A stretch of 64,000 bases of DNA, taken from contig JAPOXV010000018.1 in assembly GCA_026706935.1 (NCBI GenBank), forward strand, positions 744,001 to 808,000, written 5' to 3'. The DNA is from Gammaproteobacteria bacterium (GTDB taxonomy: Bacteria; Pseudomonadota; Gammaproteobacteria; Pseudomonadales; Azotimanducaceae). Positions 1 to 7,632 of the stretch are shown one piece after another. The translations under genes and the position numbers were made by a program. Position 1 is the first letter of the stretch; every line of letters starts with the position of its first letter. The notes under the pieces are model-generated. The model had not been told where the DNA came from, searched no databases, and saw only the letters and a list, made by a program, of their open reading frames with translations.

Positions 1-342
1 ATCTTGAGTAGTGGCAAGATTGGCTTGTTGTTTTTCATCCCTGGCACTCGGGAGACGTTGCGGGTTAATGGAACTGCTCAGCTCGACTCTTCGGCTGAAT
101 TGCGCGAGGAATTGGCCGCACGAGGTAAAGACGCAGTATTGGCGATCCGAGTAACCGTAGAAGAGTGCTTCTTCCATTGTGGTAAAGCGGTGATTCGATC
201 CAATCTATGGCAAACAGAAAAGTGGGAATCTCCGTATCGTGTTTCGTTTGGTGAGATGTACGCGAAGCGCAAGAACGCAGGTAATGATGTGATTGAGGCC
301 GTCGATAACTCGATCGCCAACGACTATAAAAATAACCTTTGA
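1..342 (+). CDS. PPOX-type FMN-binding flavoprotein, C-terminal part
   Basis: The reading frame is open at the window edge and stops at TGA 340-342, so only about 113 C-terminal residues are present. The segment GLLFFIPGTRETLRVNG matches the strand-turn motif of pyridoxamine 5'-phosphate oxidase-like split-barrel flavoproteins of the MSMEG_1061 type, where it helps build the FMN pocket. The later stretch with two cysteines (EECFFHCGKA) and the tail SLWxxxxW-like region also fit that group. The substrate is unknown; family members are small cytosolic FMN or F420 enzymes. The true start lies upstream of the window, and the TTG at position 4 should not be taken as a start. Confidence 0.75.
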   Translation: MLSSGKIGLLFFIPGTRETLRVNGTAQLDSSAELREELAARGKDAVLAIRVTVEECFFHCGKAVIRSNLWQTEKWESPYRVSFGEMYAKRKNAGNDVIEAVDNSIANDYKNNL

Positions 343-532
343 ACGGCGTTCAATTCGATGTGAAAAAATAACTGACGATGAACGGTACTTGACCTTTTCT
401 AAGGTACCGTATTTTTGGAAAATTGACGCTAGCAGATCCTCGTAAGATCCGTCAACCTGTTTCGATCCAACTCCAATCGACACTTCATTTGATCTTGGTT
501 TAGATACCGCCTATTAACAACGGAATCCGTGA

Positions 533-1828
533 ATGACTGCGTGGCCGTATATCCACAACGAAAACGTCAAAAACATCGTACGAAGCGATGGGTGCTACCT
601 GTATCAGGACGATGGCAAACGCCTCTTGGACGCATGCGGAGGCGCGATTGTCACGAACATAGGTCATGGGCGTCACGAGGTAGCCGATGTAGTCGCTAAA
701 TCGACGCTAAACACGGGCTACGTCATCCCGCCGTGGTTGACGCCAGAGCGTGAAGCATTGGTCGAGCGATTAACACGTGATTGGTTGCCGCCAGATATGT
801 CGCACATCCACACAACATGTGGCGGATCGGAGGGCAACGAAGCTGCGATGAAAATTGCGGTTCAATACCATGCGGCACAAGGTAAAACTGAGAAGTGCAA
901 GATTGTTGGCCGCAATGTGTCCTATCACGGCACCACGATCACCACCTTAGCCGTCGGTGGTCACGAGTCTCGCAAAACCGGTCTCAAACACGCACTGCAA
1001 ATCCATCCATCGGTGGAAGCGCCGTATCTCCTGAGATGTGAGGCATCGGATCCTACCGCTCATTACGTTCAGCAATTTATCGATGGTGTTGAGAAGGAAG
1101 ATCCTGCGACAGTGGCTGCGCTCATAGCCGAACCGATTACAGGAGCAAGCGGTGGTGCCCTCGTGCCGCCTGATGGTTATTGGGATCAAGTGTCTGCATA
1201 CTGTAGAGAACACGACATCCTGATCATCAGTGACGAAGTAATGACGGGCTACGGTCGGACGGGTACGCGCTTCGGTTACCAGCATTGGGACTTCGAGCCT
1301 GACATCTTGGTTGGCGGAAAAGGTCTCGCTGGTGGATACGCACCGATTACGGCAGTCGCTAGCAAAGATAGAGTCGCCGAACACCTCGCGAGTGCCGGAT
1401 TCGACGTGATGTTTCACACATTCTCGGCGCATCCAGCTGCGTGTGCGGCAGCAGATAAAGTTCTACAAATTCTCGATGAAGAAGATTTGGTCGCTCAAGT
1501 GAAACCCAAAGGGGAAGTTCTTACAACCCAGCTCCACGGGGCATTCTCCAACCATCCGCACGTCGCAGAAATCCGAGGTAAAGGTCTTTTACAGGCAATC
1601 GAGCTCGTAGAGAATCGAGACACACTCAAATCGTACGATGCAAAGCAAAGAATCTCCGGCAAGGTTGCGAACTTAGCACTCGAAAAAGGCGTCTGCTTCT
1701 ATCCGGGTGGGAACGGCATCGTTCAAGACGTACTCGTCATTGGTCCGCCGTACACCATCAACGAAGATCAGATCAGTGAGATCGTTCACAAGCTATCTGA
1801 AGCAGTTGACGAAGTAACGCTTAACTAA
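533..1828 (+). CDS. Class III (omega) PLP-dependent aminotransferase
   Basis: A full-length 431-residue class III aminotransferase. It has the CGGSEGNEAAMK phosphate-binding segment (about 96-107), the YHGTT segment near 131-135, the Asp-Glu pair D234-E235 in ISDEVMTGYGRTG that binds the PLP pyridine nitrogen, and the Schiff-base lysine K263 in GGKGLAGGY. Family members move the amino group of an omega-amino acid, amine or GABA-like substrate to pyruvate or 2-oxoglutarate in the cytosol. The exact donor cannot be read from sequence. The gene stands alone, convergent with the Nudix gene 25 bp downstream. ATG 533 is the first start after the upstream gap and fits the family length. Confidence 0.9.
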   Translation: MTAWPYIHNENVKNIVRSDGCYLYQDDGKRLLDACGGAIVTNIGHGRHEVADVVAKSTLNTGYVIPPWLTPEREALVERLTRDWLPPDMSHIHTTCGGSEGNEAAMKIAVQYHAAQGKTEKCKIVGRNVSYHGTTITTLAVGGHESRKTGLKHALQIHPSVEAPYLLRCEASDPTAHYVQQFIDGVEKEDPATVAALIAEPITGASGGALVPPDGYWDQVSAYCREHDILIISDEVMTGYGRTGTRFGYQHWDFEPDILVGGKGLAGGYAPITAVASKDRVAEHLASAGFDVMFHTFSAHPAACAAADKVLQILDEEDLVAQVKPKGEVLTTQLHGAFSNHPHVAEIRGKGLLQAIELVENRDTLKSYDAKQRISGKVANLALEKGVCFYPGGNGIVQDVLVIGPPYTINEDQISEIVHKLSEAVDEVTLN

Positions 1829-1853
1829 ATCCTTTTATATCAAATAGATAGGA

Positions 1854-2360
1854 TTAAATCCTGTCAATCTTTAGGGTTTGGAGTACGTCGTTCGCGAAGA
1901 CGAACTCGCAATCCACACGCTCACCAGCCAAAATCCGCGGCACCCAATGCTGGTCATCTTCCCACATTCGATCGAACGGGATTTCATCGATCTTTGACCA
2001 GAAAGGTACAGCTTCAGGTGTCCTTTTCGGTTGCCCCGAAAACGTCGTCGAAACGAGCGCGTAACCGAGCATATTGAAGCCATTTTCGGTGTCATGGAAT
2101 TTCAACGTTGCGCGCAAGTCTGCACTCAACACCGTGATGCCGACTTCTTCAAAAGCCTCTCGAATAGCACACTCTTCAGGCGTTTCACCAACTTCGATAT
2201 GACCTCCCGGAGCATTCACCTTTCCTGCGCCGTGTCCTCTGAGTTTCTCTATCAGAAGGATCTCGTCGTCTCGAATCAAGTAGATTAAGGTCGCAAATCG
2301 CTCTGGTTGCCAATCGCTAGGCAGAATGGACTCAGGTTTTTTAATCGGTTCATCGACCAT
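1854..2360 (-). CDS. Nudix hydrolase
   Basis: A 168-residue protein with a clear Nudix box, GX5EX7REX2EEXG, at GHIEVGE...REAFEEVG (about residues 53-75). This motif binds Mg2+ and hydrolyses nucleoside diphosphates linked to another group. Conserved parts before the box (LLIEKLRGHGAGKVNAPGG) resemble the 8-oxo-dGTP diphosphatase/MutT-like branch, where the role would be pool sanitation, but other substrates are possible. One hydrophobic position inside the box is Ala instead of the usual larger aliphatic residue. It is divergent from the TauD-like gene with 158 bp between starts, so the two may share a promoter region. Confidence 0.88.
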   Translation of the reverse strand: MVDEPIKKPESILPSDWQPERFATLIYLIRDDEILLIEKLRGHGAGKVNAPGGHIEVGETPEECAIREAFEEVGITVLSADLRATLKFHDTENGFNMLGYALVSTTFSGQPKRTPEAVPFWSKIDEIPFDRMWEDDQHWVPRILAGERVDCEFVFANDVLQTLKIDRI

Positions 2361-2518
2361 CTAGCTATGTCATCTAAAGTTGGAAACGACCCACATAGAA
2401 TAAGCACAGACGTTGCCACCCAAACACGTCAACCGCTTCTCAGGCTTACCAACTCCTCCTTTTGGCTTCTCAATAGGTCTCTTTCCAACTTCAACGGTAG
2501 ACATACCTTCGAATTCCG

Positions 2519-3385
2519 ATGCTAATACAACCGTTCGACGCACCCATCGGTGCCGATGTCCTCGATCTCCACCTCGCCGAGATCTCAGATATTGAATTCG
2601 AGCAAATCCACGATGCTTGGTTAAAGTGGGGAGTGCTGCGATTTCGCAATCAACAGCTCACCGACGAAACCTTGAAGACATTTAGTTCGCGATTCGGGGA
2701 GCTTGAATATGCACCACATGGACGAGTGTCGCAAGAGGAACTAGCCAAGATACCGAATCCCTTTGTCGCCACGATATCGAACATTGTCGAGAACGGAAAA
2801 CCGATCGGTGGACTATCGAACCTTGAGACTTCGTGGCACACCGATATGTCGTATATCGAGCAACCCCCAACGGCGAGTCTACTCTACGCCGTTGAAGTGC
2901 CGCGGTACGGCGGTGAAACGTCGTTCTGCTGCATGCGCACAGCGTTCGCCGACCTACCCAACGAGTTGCGTAAACGATGCGCGAATCTTCAGATCAAACA
3001 TGATGCTGCACACGATAGCATTGGTAAATTGCGACGAGGTCACGATCCGTTCGATTCGGCGAAAGACGCGCCTGGAGTGTACCACCCCGCTCTTATAGCC
3101 CACCCTGAAACCCATGAGTCCGCATTGTTTTTAGGACGGCGCCAATTCGCGTACATAGACGGCCTCACGGTCGACGAAAGCGAAGCGCTCCTTGATGCCA
3201 TCTGGAAACACGTTGCACAGGCTCACCAGTGCTGGACACAGCGTTGGAAGAGAGGCGATCTAGTGGTTTGGGACAATCGTGTCGTCATGCATCGTCGAGC
3301 ATCGTTTCCGAACGTAGAGCGAAGGCTCATGCGCCGTACACAGGTCAGGGCAACGGCGAGGCCAACTCCCGCGTTAGCACGTTAG
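2519..3385 (+). CDS. TauD/TfdA family Fe(II)/2-oxoglutarate dioxygenase
   Basis: A 288-residue protein with the metal triad of this family: H107 and D109 in SWHTDM and the distal H258 in WDNRVVMHRR. Arginines that can bind the 2-oxoglutarate carboxylate follow at 269-273 (RRLMRR). The N-terminus (IGADVLDLHLAEI) is typical of TauD-type enzymes. Relatives hydroxylate small acids such as taurine, alkyl sulfates, 2,4-D or carnitine precursors; the substrate here is not determined. No strong Shine-Dalgarno is visible before ATG 2519, but the homology begins immediately after it. It converges with the oxidoreductase gene 17 bp downstream. Confidence 0.88.
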   Translation: MLIQPFDAPIGADVLDLHLAEISDIEFEQIHDAWLKWGVLRFRNQQLTDETLKTFSSRFGELEYAPHGRVSQEELAKIPNPFVATISNIVENGKPIGGLSNLETSWHTDMSYIEQPPTASLLYAVEVPRYGGETSFCCMRTAFADLPNELRKRCANLQIKHDAAHDSIGKLRRGHDPFDSAKDAPGVYHPALIAHPETHESALFLGRRQFAYIDGLTVDESEALLDAIWKHVAQAHQCWTQRWKRGDLVVWDNRVVMHRRASFPNVERRLMRRTQVRATARPTPALAR

Positions 3386-3401
3386 CCAACGCGATCAAGC
3401 T

Positions 3402-4448
3402 CTAGCTAGCCGCCGCAGCCGCTTTCTGCTGCATGATCTCCGTCAAGATTTCCATGCAGTGGATCGACTCTGCATCGCCGTACTGCGGGCACTCTTTTAG
3501 CCCAACCGCGAGGCATCGATGCACTGCTTCCGCCATATAAAGGAAACCATGCTGATTGGGAAATGGATTCGGAATGCTCACGTTTGCTGGAAGTGGATAG
3601 TGAAATCGCTGTACTGGTGCAGGTACGTTACCTGTTCGATACTGCGAAGGTACCTGTCCAGCAGGCGGACAATGCAGCGTGATGTCCGTCGGACAATGGC
3701 CAGGACGTCCTAGCGTAATCCGTCCTTGCGTACCGAATATCTCGGTGACTTCGGGGAGTTCACTATTGAACGGTGGAAACGACAACAACGCTGCGCGTTT
3801 CCCCTCGTAGTCAAGCACCGCCGCGCTCGCCGCTCTTCCTGCCGTCGTAATCGTTGTTGGTAAGTTATCAATCCCGAATGCAAGCGGCGCTGCTTGAATC
3901 ACGTAAATCGGATCGAAGAAATCAGCATGGACCATGAGCGGCTCGCCAATCGCACCGTCCTCGATCAAGGTTCGCGCATGTTCGACCGCTGGGAAGAACC
4001 GCGTCCACATCCCGTCCTGCAGCATCACGTTCTGAGTTTTCGCAACAGCATACATCTCTTCGGCTTCAGTTACATTCGACGCGAGAGGTTTCTCGCAAAG
4101 CACATGTTTCCCAGCGTTTAAACCAAGGATGCTGTGTTCCTTATGCAACCACGTTTTCGTACCTACGTAGACGATGTCGACCTCGGGAGACGCGACCATG
4201 GCTTCGTAGCTATCGAACGCGTGAGCTATTCCAAGATTTGCAGCGAATGCGTCAGCGCGAGCCTGATCACGTGCCGCGACTGCGGTGATGGTCGCACCTG
4301 GTACACCTTTTAAGCTCAGCGCCCATTGCCTCGACACGTTGCCAGCACCCAAGATTCCCCAACGTAGTGAAAACGCGGTGTCCTTAGGATCCGTTAGACC
4401 ACGCCGCACGTCTAATGGCGTCGACAACGGAAATTGCTTATCACTCAT
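3402..4448 (-). CDS. Gfo/Idh/MocA family NAD(P)-dependent oxidoreductase
   Basis: A 348-residue protein with an N-terminal Rossmann fold whose dinucleotide motif is GILGAGNVSRQ (residues about 31-41). The family-defining CEKPLASN segment near residue 120 carries the catalytic lysine. The C-terminal part (GALGEP-like IGEPLMVHADFF, then beta-sheet sequence) matches the substrate domain of the trans-1,2-dihydrodiol dehydrogenase/glucose-fructose oxidoreductase branch. The probable role is oxidation or reduction of a sugar, inositol or dihydrodiol; the substrate is not known. About 25 extra residues precede the Rossmann fold. The dUTPase gene starts upstream on the same strand and ends 54 bp before this start, so co-transcription is possible. 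Confidence 0.85.
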   Translation of the reverse strand: MSDKQFPLSTPLDVRRGLTDPKDTAFSLRWGILGAGNVSRQWALSLKGVPGATITAVAARDQARADAFAANLGIAHAFDSYEAMVASPEVDIVYVGTKTWLHKEHSILGLNAGKHVLCEKPLASNVTEAEEMYAVAKTQNVMLQDGMWTRFFPAVEHARTLIEDGAIGEPLMVHADFFDPIYVIQAAPLAFGIDNLPTTITTAGRAASAAVLDYEGKRAALLSFPPFNSELPEVTEIFGTQGRITLGRPGHCPTDITLHCPPAGQVPSQYRTGNVPAPVQRFHYPLPANVSIPNPFPNQHGFLYMAEAVHRCLAVGLKECPQYGDAESIHCMEILTEIMQQKAAAAAS

Positions 4449-4502
4449 TTCTTCACTCTGCTATGGATTAAAAAAGTCGCTATCACAAAGAAAGTACCGC
4501 GT

Positions 4503-5156
4503 TTACCGTGAATCGTTTAGCACCTGTTCGTAGCGCTTCGCTATGAGACTCTGTAGATCTGCGATATACGTCGAACTGTCAATGTTCAAGGTCCGTACTA
4601 ACTCGGTTAGGTGTTCGTTGTCCTCTCGTCCAGCCCACGACTTGATGTAAGTACCTTCTTTGTAGCCATGTTCTTGTCTGAACACGTTGAGAACGTTCTT
4701 TGCGACATAACTCGAATAGAGATCTTCGAAGGACATAGGCAGCGAGCGCATGGTTGCCATAAATGCAACGATCGAAAAATCTCCGTCCAACGCTCTTCGA
4801 GTCAGCACTTCGACTGCTTCACGGAATTCTGACTCGTCGTGAGAGGTATACGTATCAATGATCTCGTTAGCAACTGCATCAACAACTCGATCACCGTGCT
4901 GAATCATCAATGCGCTCAAACCAAAATGCCAAATATCGACGAGCTCGAGTTTGACTTGATCGTAGTCTGCGTCTTGATACTTCCACCATTTCCATCCGAA
5001 ATGATCCATGAGCTCCGCACATTCGATCCAGATCGCACGCGTGAACGGATAACCTTGCTGATCCCATTGAGGGTGAACTTTCTCATTGTGACTACGTTGC
5101 AGCTCGACCATCGTCGTTAACCACTGCTGTAACTGATCAGCACTTGGAACGGTCAT
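4503..5156 (-). CDS. Dimeric all-alpha dUTPase (dUTPase_2 family)
   Basis: I place the start at ATG 5156, giving 217 residues. A longer frame reaches 5354 but its extra residues do not look like the family and would overlap the divergent acyl-CoA dehydrogenase gene. The protein is of the helical MazG-like dUTPase type: the metal motifs EXXE (ECAE in IWIECAELMDHF) and EXXD (ELVD in VKLELVDIWHFG) are both present. The segment FGWKWWK between them is a family hallmark. It hydrolyses dUTP (and often dUDP) to dUMP, keeping uracil out of DNA and feeding dTMP synthesis. This type occurs in some proteobacteria, kinetoplastids and phages in place of the trimeric Dut. Confidence 0.85.
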   Translation of the reverse strand: MTVPSADQLQQWLTTMVELQRSHNEKVHPQWDQQGYPFTRAIWIECAELMDHFGWKWWKYQDADYDQVKLELVDIWHFGLSALMIQHGDRVVDAVANEIIDTYTSHDESEFREAVEVLTRRALDGDFSIVAFMATMRSLPMSFEDLYSSYVAKNVLNVFRQEHGYKEGTYIKSWAGREDNEHLTELVRTLNIDSSTYIADLQSLIAKRYEQVLNDSR

Positions 5157-5265
5157 ATCGGAAGACTCAGAACAGGATTTTGAATGCAAAGCGACGCACG
5201 AATTTAACCAATCAGATTGTGAAAAACGCGTGCGTAGACTACGCACACTCACCAGAGGGCACAGC

Positions 5266-6468
5266 ATGGATTTATCGTACGGTCCGCAGTATGACACGTA
5301 TCGACAAGAACTTCGGGAATTCATCGAGACGCATCGCGACCAAGCACCACGCAACGCGCCGCTAAAGTCTGACGCGGCGAAAAGCTGGCAGAAATTGCTG
5401 ATCGATCACGGCTATACAGCTCGAACGATCCCTAAGGAATATGGTGGGCATGGTGGAGACCCCGACCTACTGAAAGCGCGGATCATCGGCGAAGAATTCG
5501 CACGCGCACAAGTACCCGGAGGCCTAGGAGGTCAAGGCATCTCCATGTTGGTACCTACGCTCCTCGAACTCGGATCTGAAGAACAGAAGCGTCAATTTAT
5601 TCCGCCGACGCTCGCAGGAGAAATGGTGTGGTGTCAGGGATATTCCGAACCGAATGCCGGTAGCGACCTAGCCAGTCTTCGGACTTCTGCGACGCTTGAC
5701 GGCGACGAATGGGTCGTCAACGGATCAAAGATCTGGACATCCACCGCCCACCTCGCCGATTGGATCTTCTGTCTTGTTCGAACCGAGTCGGACGCACCAA
5801 AGCATCAAGGTATCAGTTTTCTGCTGTTCCGTATGGACACACCGGGCATCGAAATAAGTCCGTTGGTCGACATGACCCTTGCACCGAATTTCAATGAAGT
5901 GTTCTTCACGGACGTGCGAGTTCCGAAAGAGCAGATCGTTGGCAAACGCGGTGAAGGATGGTACGTGGCAAACGCAATTCTTGGTCACGAACGTGATTCG
6001 TTGGGCGATCCCAATGCGACACTGTCGCGCATGACTCGTCTGATTGAGCTAATGAAGGAAGAGACCATCGGCAATGAGCGCATCATCGACAATCCCGTTT
6101 ATCGAGATCGTTTGATGAAGATCCAAGCGCGCGTCATGTCGCTTCGATTCAACGATCTGCGTGTCCTGTCCTCACGCCTCAACAACACAGACGCCCGTCT
6201 CCCACGCATGATCAGCAAGTTACAAGGCACCGAACTGAGACATGAACTAGAAGGTCTTGCGATCGACGCCATGGGCGAAACAGGACTCATGTACGGTGCC
6301 AGTGAATTCTTACGAGATGGCGGTTCCTGGCAAAACCAATACATGTATTTCCTCGGATTGATCATCGGTGGCGGCACGTCACAGATCCAGAAGAACATCA
6401 TCAGCGAACGCGGCCTCGGCATGCCGAAAGAACCGAAGTTCGAACAATCCAGCTCGAAGACAAACTGA
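5266..6468 (+). CDS. Acyl-CoA dehydrogenase (subunit 1 of a pair)
   Basis: The start is ATG 5266, preceded by AGAGGG; a longer frame begins at 5230 but the family begins at MDLSYGPQY. The protein is 400 residues with the usual helix-barrel-helix layout. It shows the FAD/substrate motif YSEPNAGSDLASL, the barrel segment GSKIWTSTAHLADW and the C-terminal IGGGTSQIQKNIISERGLGMP. At the place where MCAD-type enzymes have Tyr-Glu-Gly-Thr the sequence is Gly-Gly-Gly-Thr, so that catalytic Glu is absent. This is common in FadE-type enzymes acting on bulky acyl-CoAs, and in paired subunits. The gene is one base from the next dehydrogenase, so they are surely co-translated. It oxidises an acyl-CoA to the 2-enoyl-CoA with FAD. 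Confidence 0.88.
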   Translation: MDLSYGPQYDTYRQELREFIETHRDQAPRNAPLKSDAAKSWQKLLIDHGYTARTIPKEYGGHGGDPDLLKARIIGEEFARAQVPGGLGGQGISMLVPTLLELGSEEQKRQFIPPTLAGEMVWCQGYSEPNAGSDLASLRTSATLDGDEWVVNGSKIWTSTAHLADWIFCLVRTESDAPKHQGISFLLFRMDTPGIEISPLVDMTLAPNFNEVFFTDVRVPKEQIVGKRGEGWYVANAILGHERDSLGDPNATLSRMTRLIELMKEETIGNERIIDNPVYRDRLMKIQARVMSLRFNDLRVLSSRLNNTDARLPRMISKLQGTELRHELEGLAIDAMGETGLMYGASEFLRDGGSWQNQYMYFLGLIIGGGTSQIQKNIISERGLGMPKEPKFEQSSSKTN

Positions 6469-6469
6469 C

Positions 6470-7552
6470 ATGGACTTTGGACTCTCAGAACTTCAACTGA
6501 GCATGCAGGAAAACGTCAATCGTTTTCTTGCCGAAGAAGCTTCACTGGACCGCGTACGGGAATTCGCCGCGTCTGATCACTCACTCGCCGAGGATATTTG
6601 GACCGGGTTAGTGAATCTCGGCGTCGTAGGCGTCCTTGTCCCAGAGGAATACGGGGGACTCGGACTATCGGCAATGGATGCAGCCGTCATTGGCGAATGT
6701 CTTGGAAATCACGTAACACCCGTGCCGTACTTAGCAACGTGCGTCGTCGCGCCTCGTGCGATCGCACTCGCCGGTACTGATTCACAAAAGGATGAGTACC
6801 TTCCGAAAATCGCTGACGGGAGCAAAACGATCGGTTTAGCACTGTCGGAAGCGTGCGCTGCTCGCGGAAAGAACGGTGCGTCGGTGCGAAATGGCAAATT
6901 GACAGGTACCGCAAGTTTCGTTTCTGATCCCCACGCAGACTACTGGTTATTGGCCGATCGCGATGCAAGACTTCATGTCATCGCGAACGATGCACGGAAT
7001 CTTGAAGTCAAGGTGATGCCTCAAGTCGATCGAACGCGCCCACTCTGTGAGTTGGCCTTCTCGAATACGCCGTGTGATTCGCTACCGAACAGTGGATCAA
7101 CTGTTCTTCAGCACGTATTGGACGTCGCGTGGACGACGCTTGCGTTCGATACGTTAGGTGCTGCGCAATCAATGTTGGACCAAGCGGTCGAATACGCAAT
7201 GAACCGCGAGCAATTCAACCGAGTGATCGCTTCCTTTCAGGCGGTCAAGCACATGTGTGCCGAAATGGCCGCGGAAATCGAACCTTCGCGTTCGTTACTT
7301 TGGTACGCTGGGTACGCGCTTGATGAAGCGCCAGACGACGCCCATCTACATGCGTGTCATGCGAAGGCGCATATGGCGGAAGTTGGGACGTTTGTCGCAA
7401 AAACAGCTACGGTAGTACACGGCGGGATGGGTTTCACGGACCTACTCGGATTACATTACTGGTTCAAACGGATCGGATTTAATCGTCAGTATCTTGGCGG
7501 CCCTGAATGGCTTCGCGAACAGGCTGCAATCGCTCAGAACCTTGCAGCGTAG
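6470..7552 (+). CDS. Acyl-CoA dehydrogenase (subunit 2 of a pair)
   Basis: ATG 6470 follows the stop of the previous gene by one base, giving 360 residues. It is a shorter, divergent acyl-CoA dehydrogenase: N-terminal helical domain (VPEEYGGLGLSAMDAAVIGE), a poorly conserved central barrel (LALSEACAARGKNG replaces the usual substrate-loop motif) and a clear C-terminal domain (NREQFNRVIASFQAVKHMCAEMAAE, HGGMGFTDLLGLHYWFKR). The tight pair of one standard and one divergent subunit resembles the alpha2-beta2 dehydrogenases known from steroid side-chain and other bulky-substrate breakdown, where each active site is shared between subunits. That complex is inferred, not shown. Confidence 0.85.
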   Translation: MDFGLSELQLSMQENVNRFLAEEASLDRVREFAASDHSLAEDIWTGLVNLGVVGVLVPEEYGGLGLSAMDAAVIGECLGNHVTPVPYLATCVVAPRAIALAGTDSQKDEYLPKIADGSKTIGLALSEACAARGKNGASVRNGKLTGTASFVSDPHADYWLLADRDARLHVIANDARNLEVKVMPQVDRTRPLCELAFSNTPCDSLPNSGSTVLQHVLDVAWTTLAFDTLGAAQSMLDQAVEYAMNREQFNRVIASFQAVKHMCAEMAAEIEPSRSLLWYAGYALDEAPDDAHLHACHAKAHMAEVGTFVAKTATVVHGGMGFTDLLGLHYWFKRIGFNRQYLGGPEWLREQAAIAQNLAA

Positions 7553-7632
7553 TGACCAGTAGAAGGTTTTGGGTCAATCCATAACCGCGAAAACGCTCGC
7601 TAAAATTGAAATATCACATGAACACGTAAGAC

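Noticed and set aside
5157..5354. 66-residue extension of the dUTPase
   Set aside because: It overlaps the start of the divergent acyl-CoA dehydrogenase and is not similar to the family.
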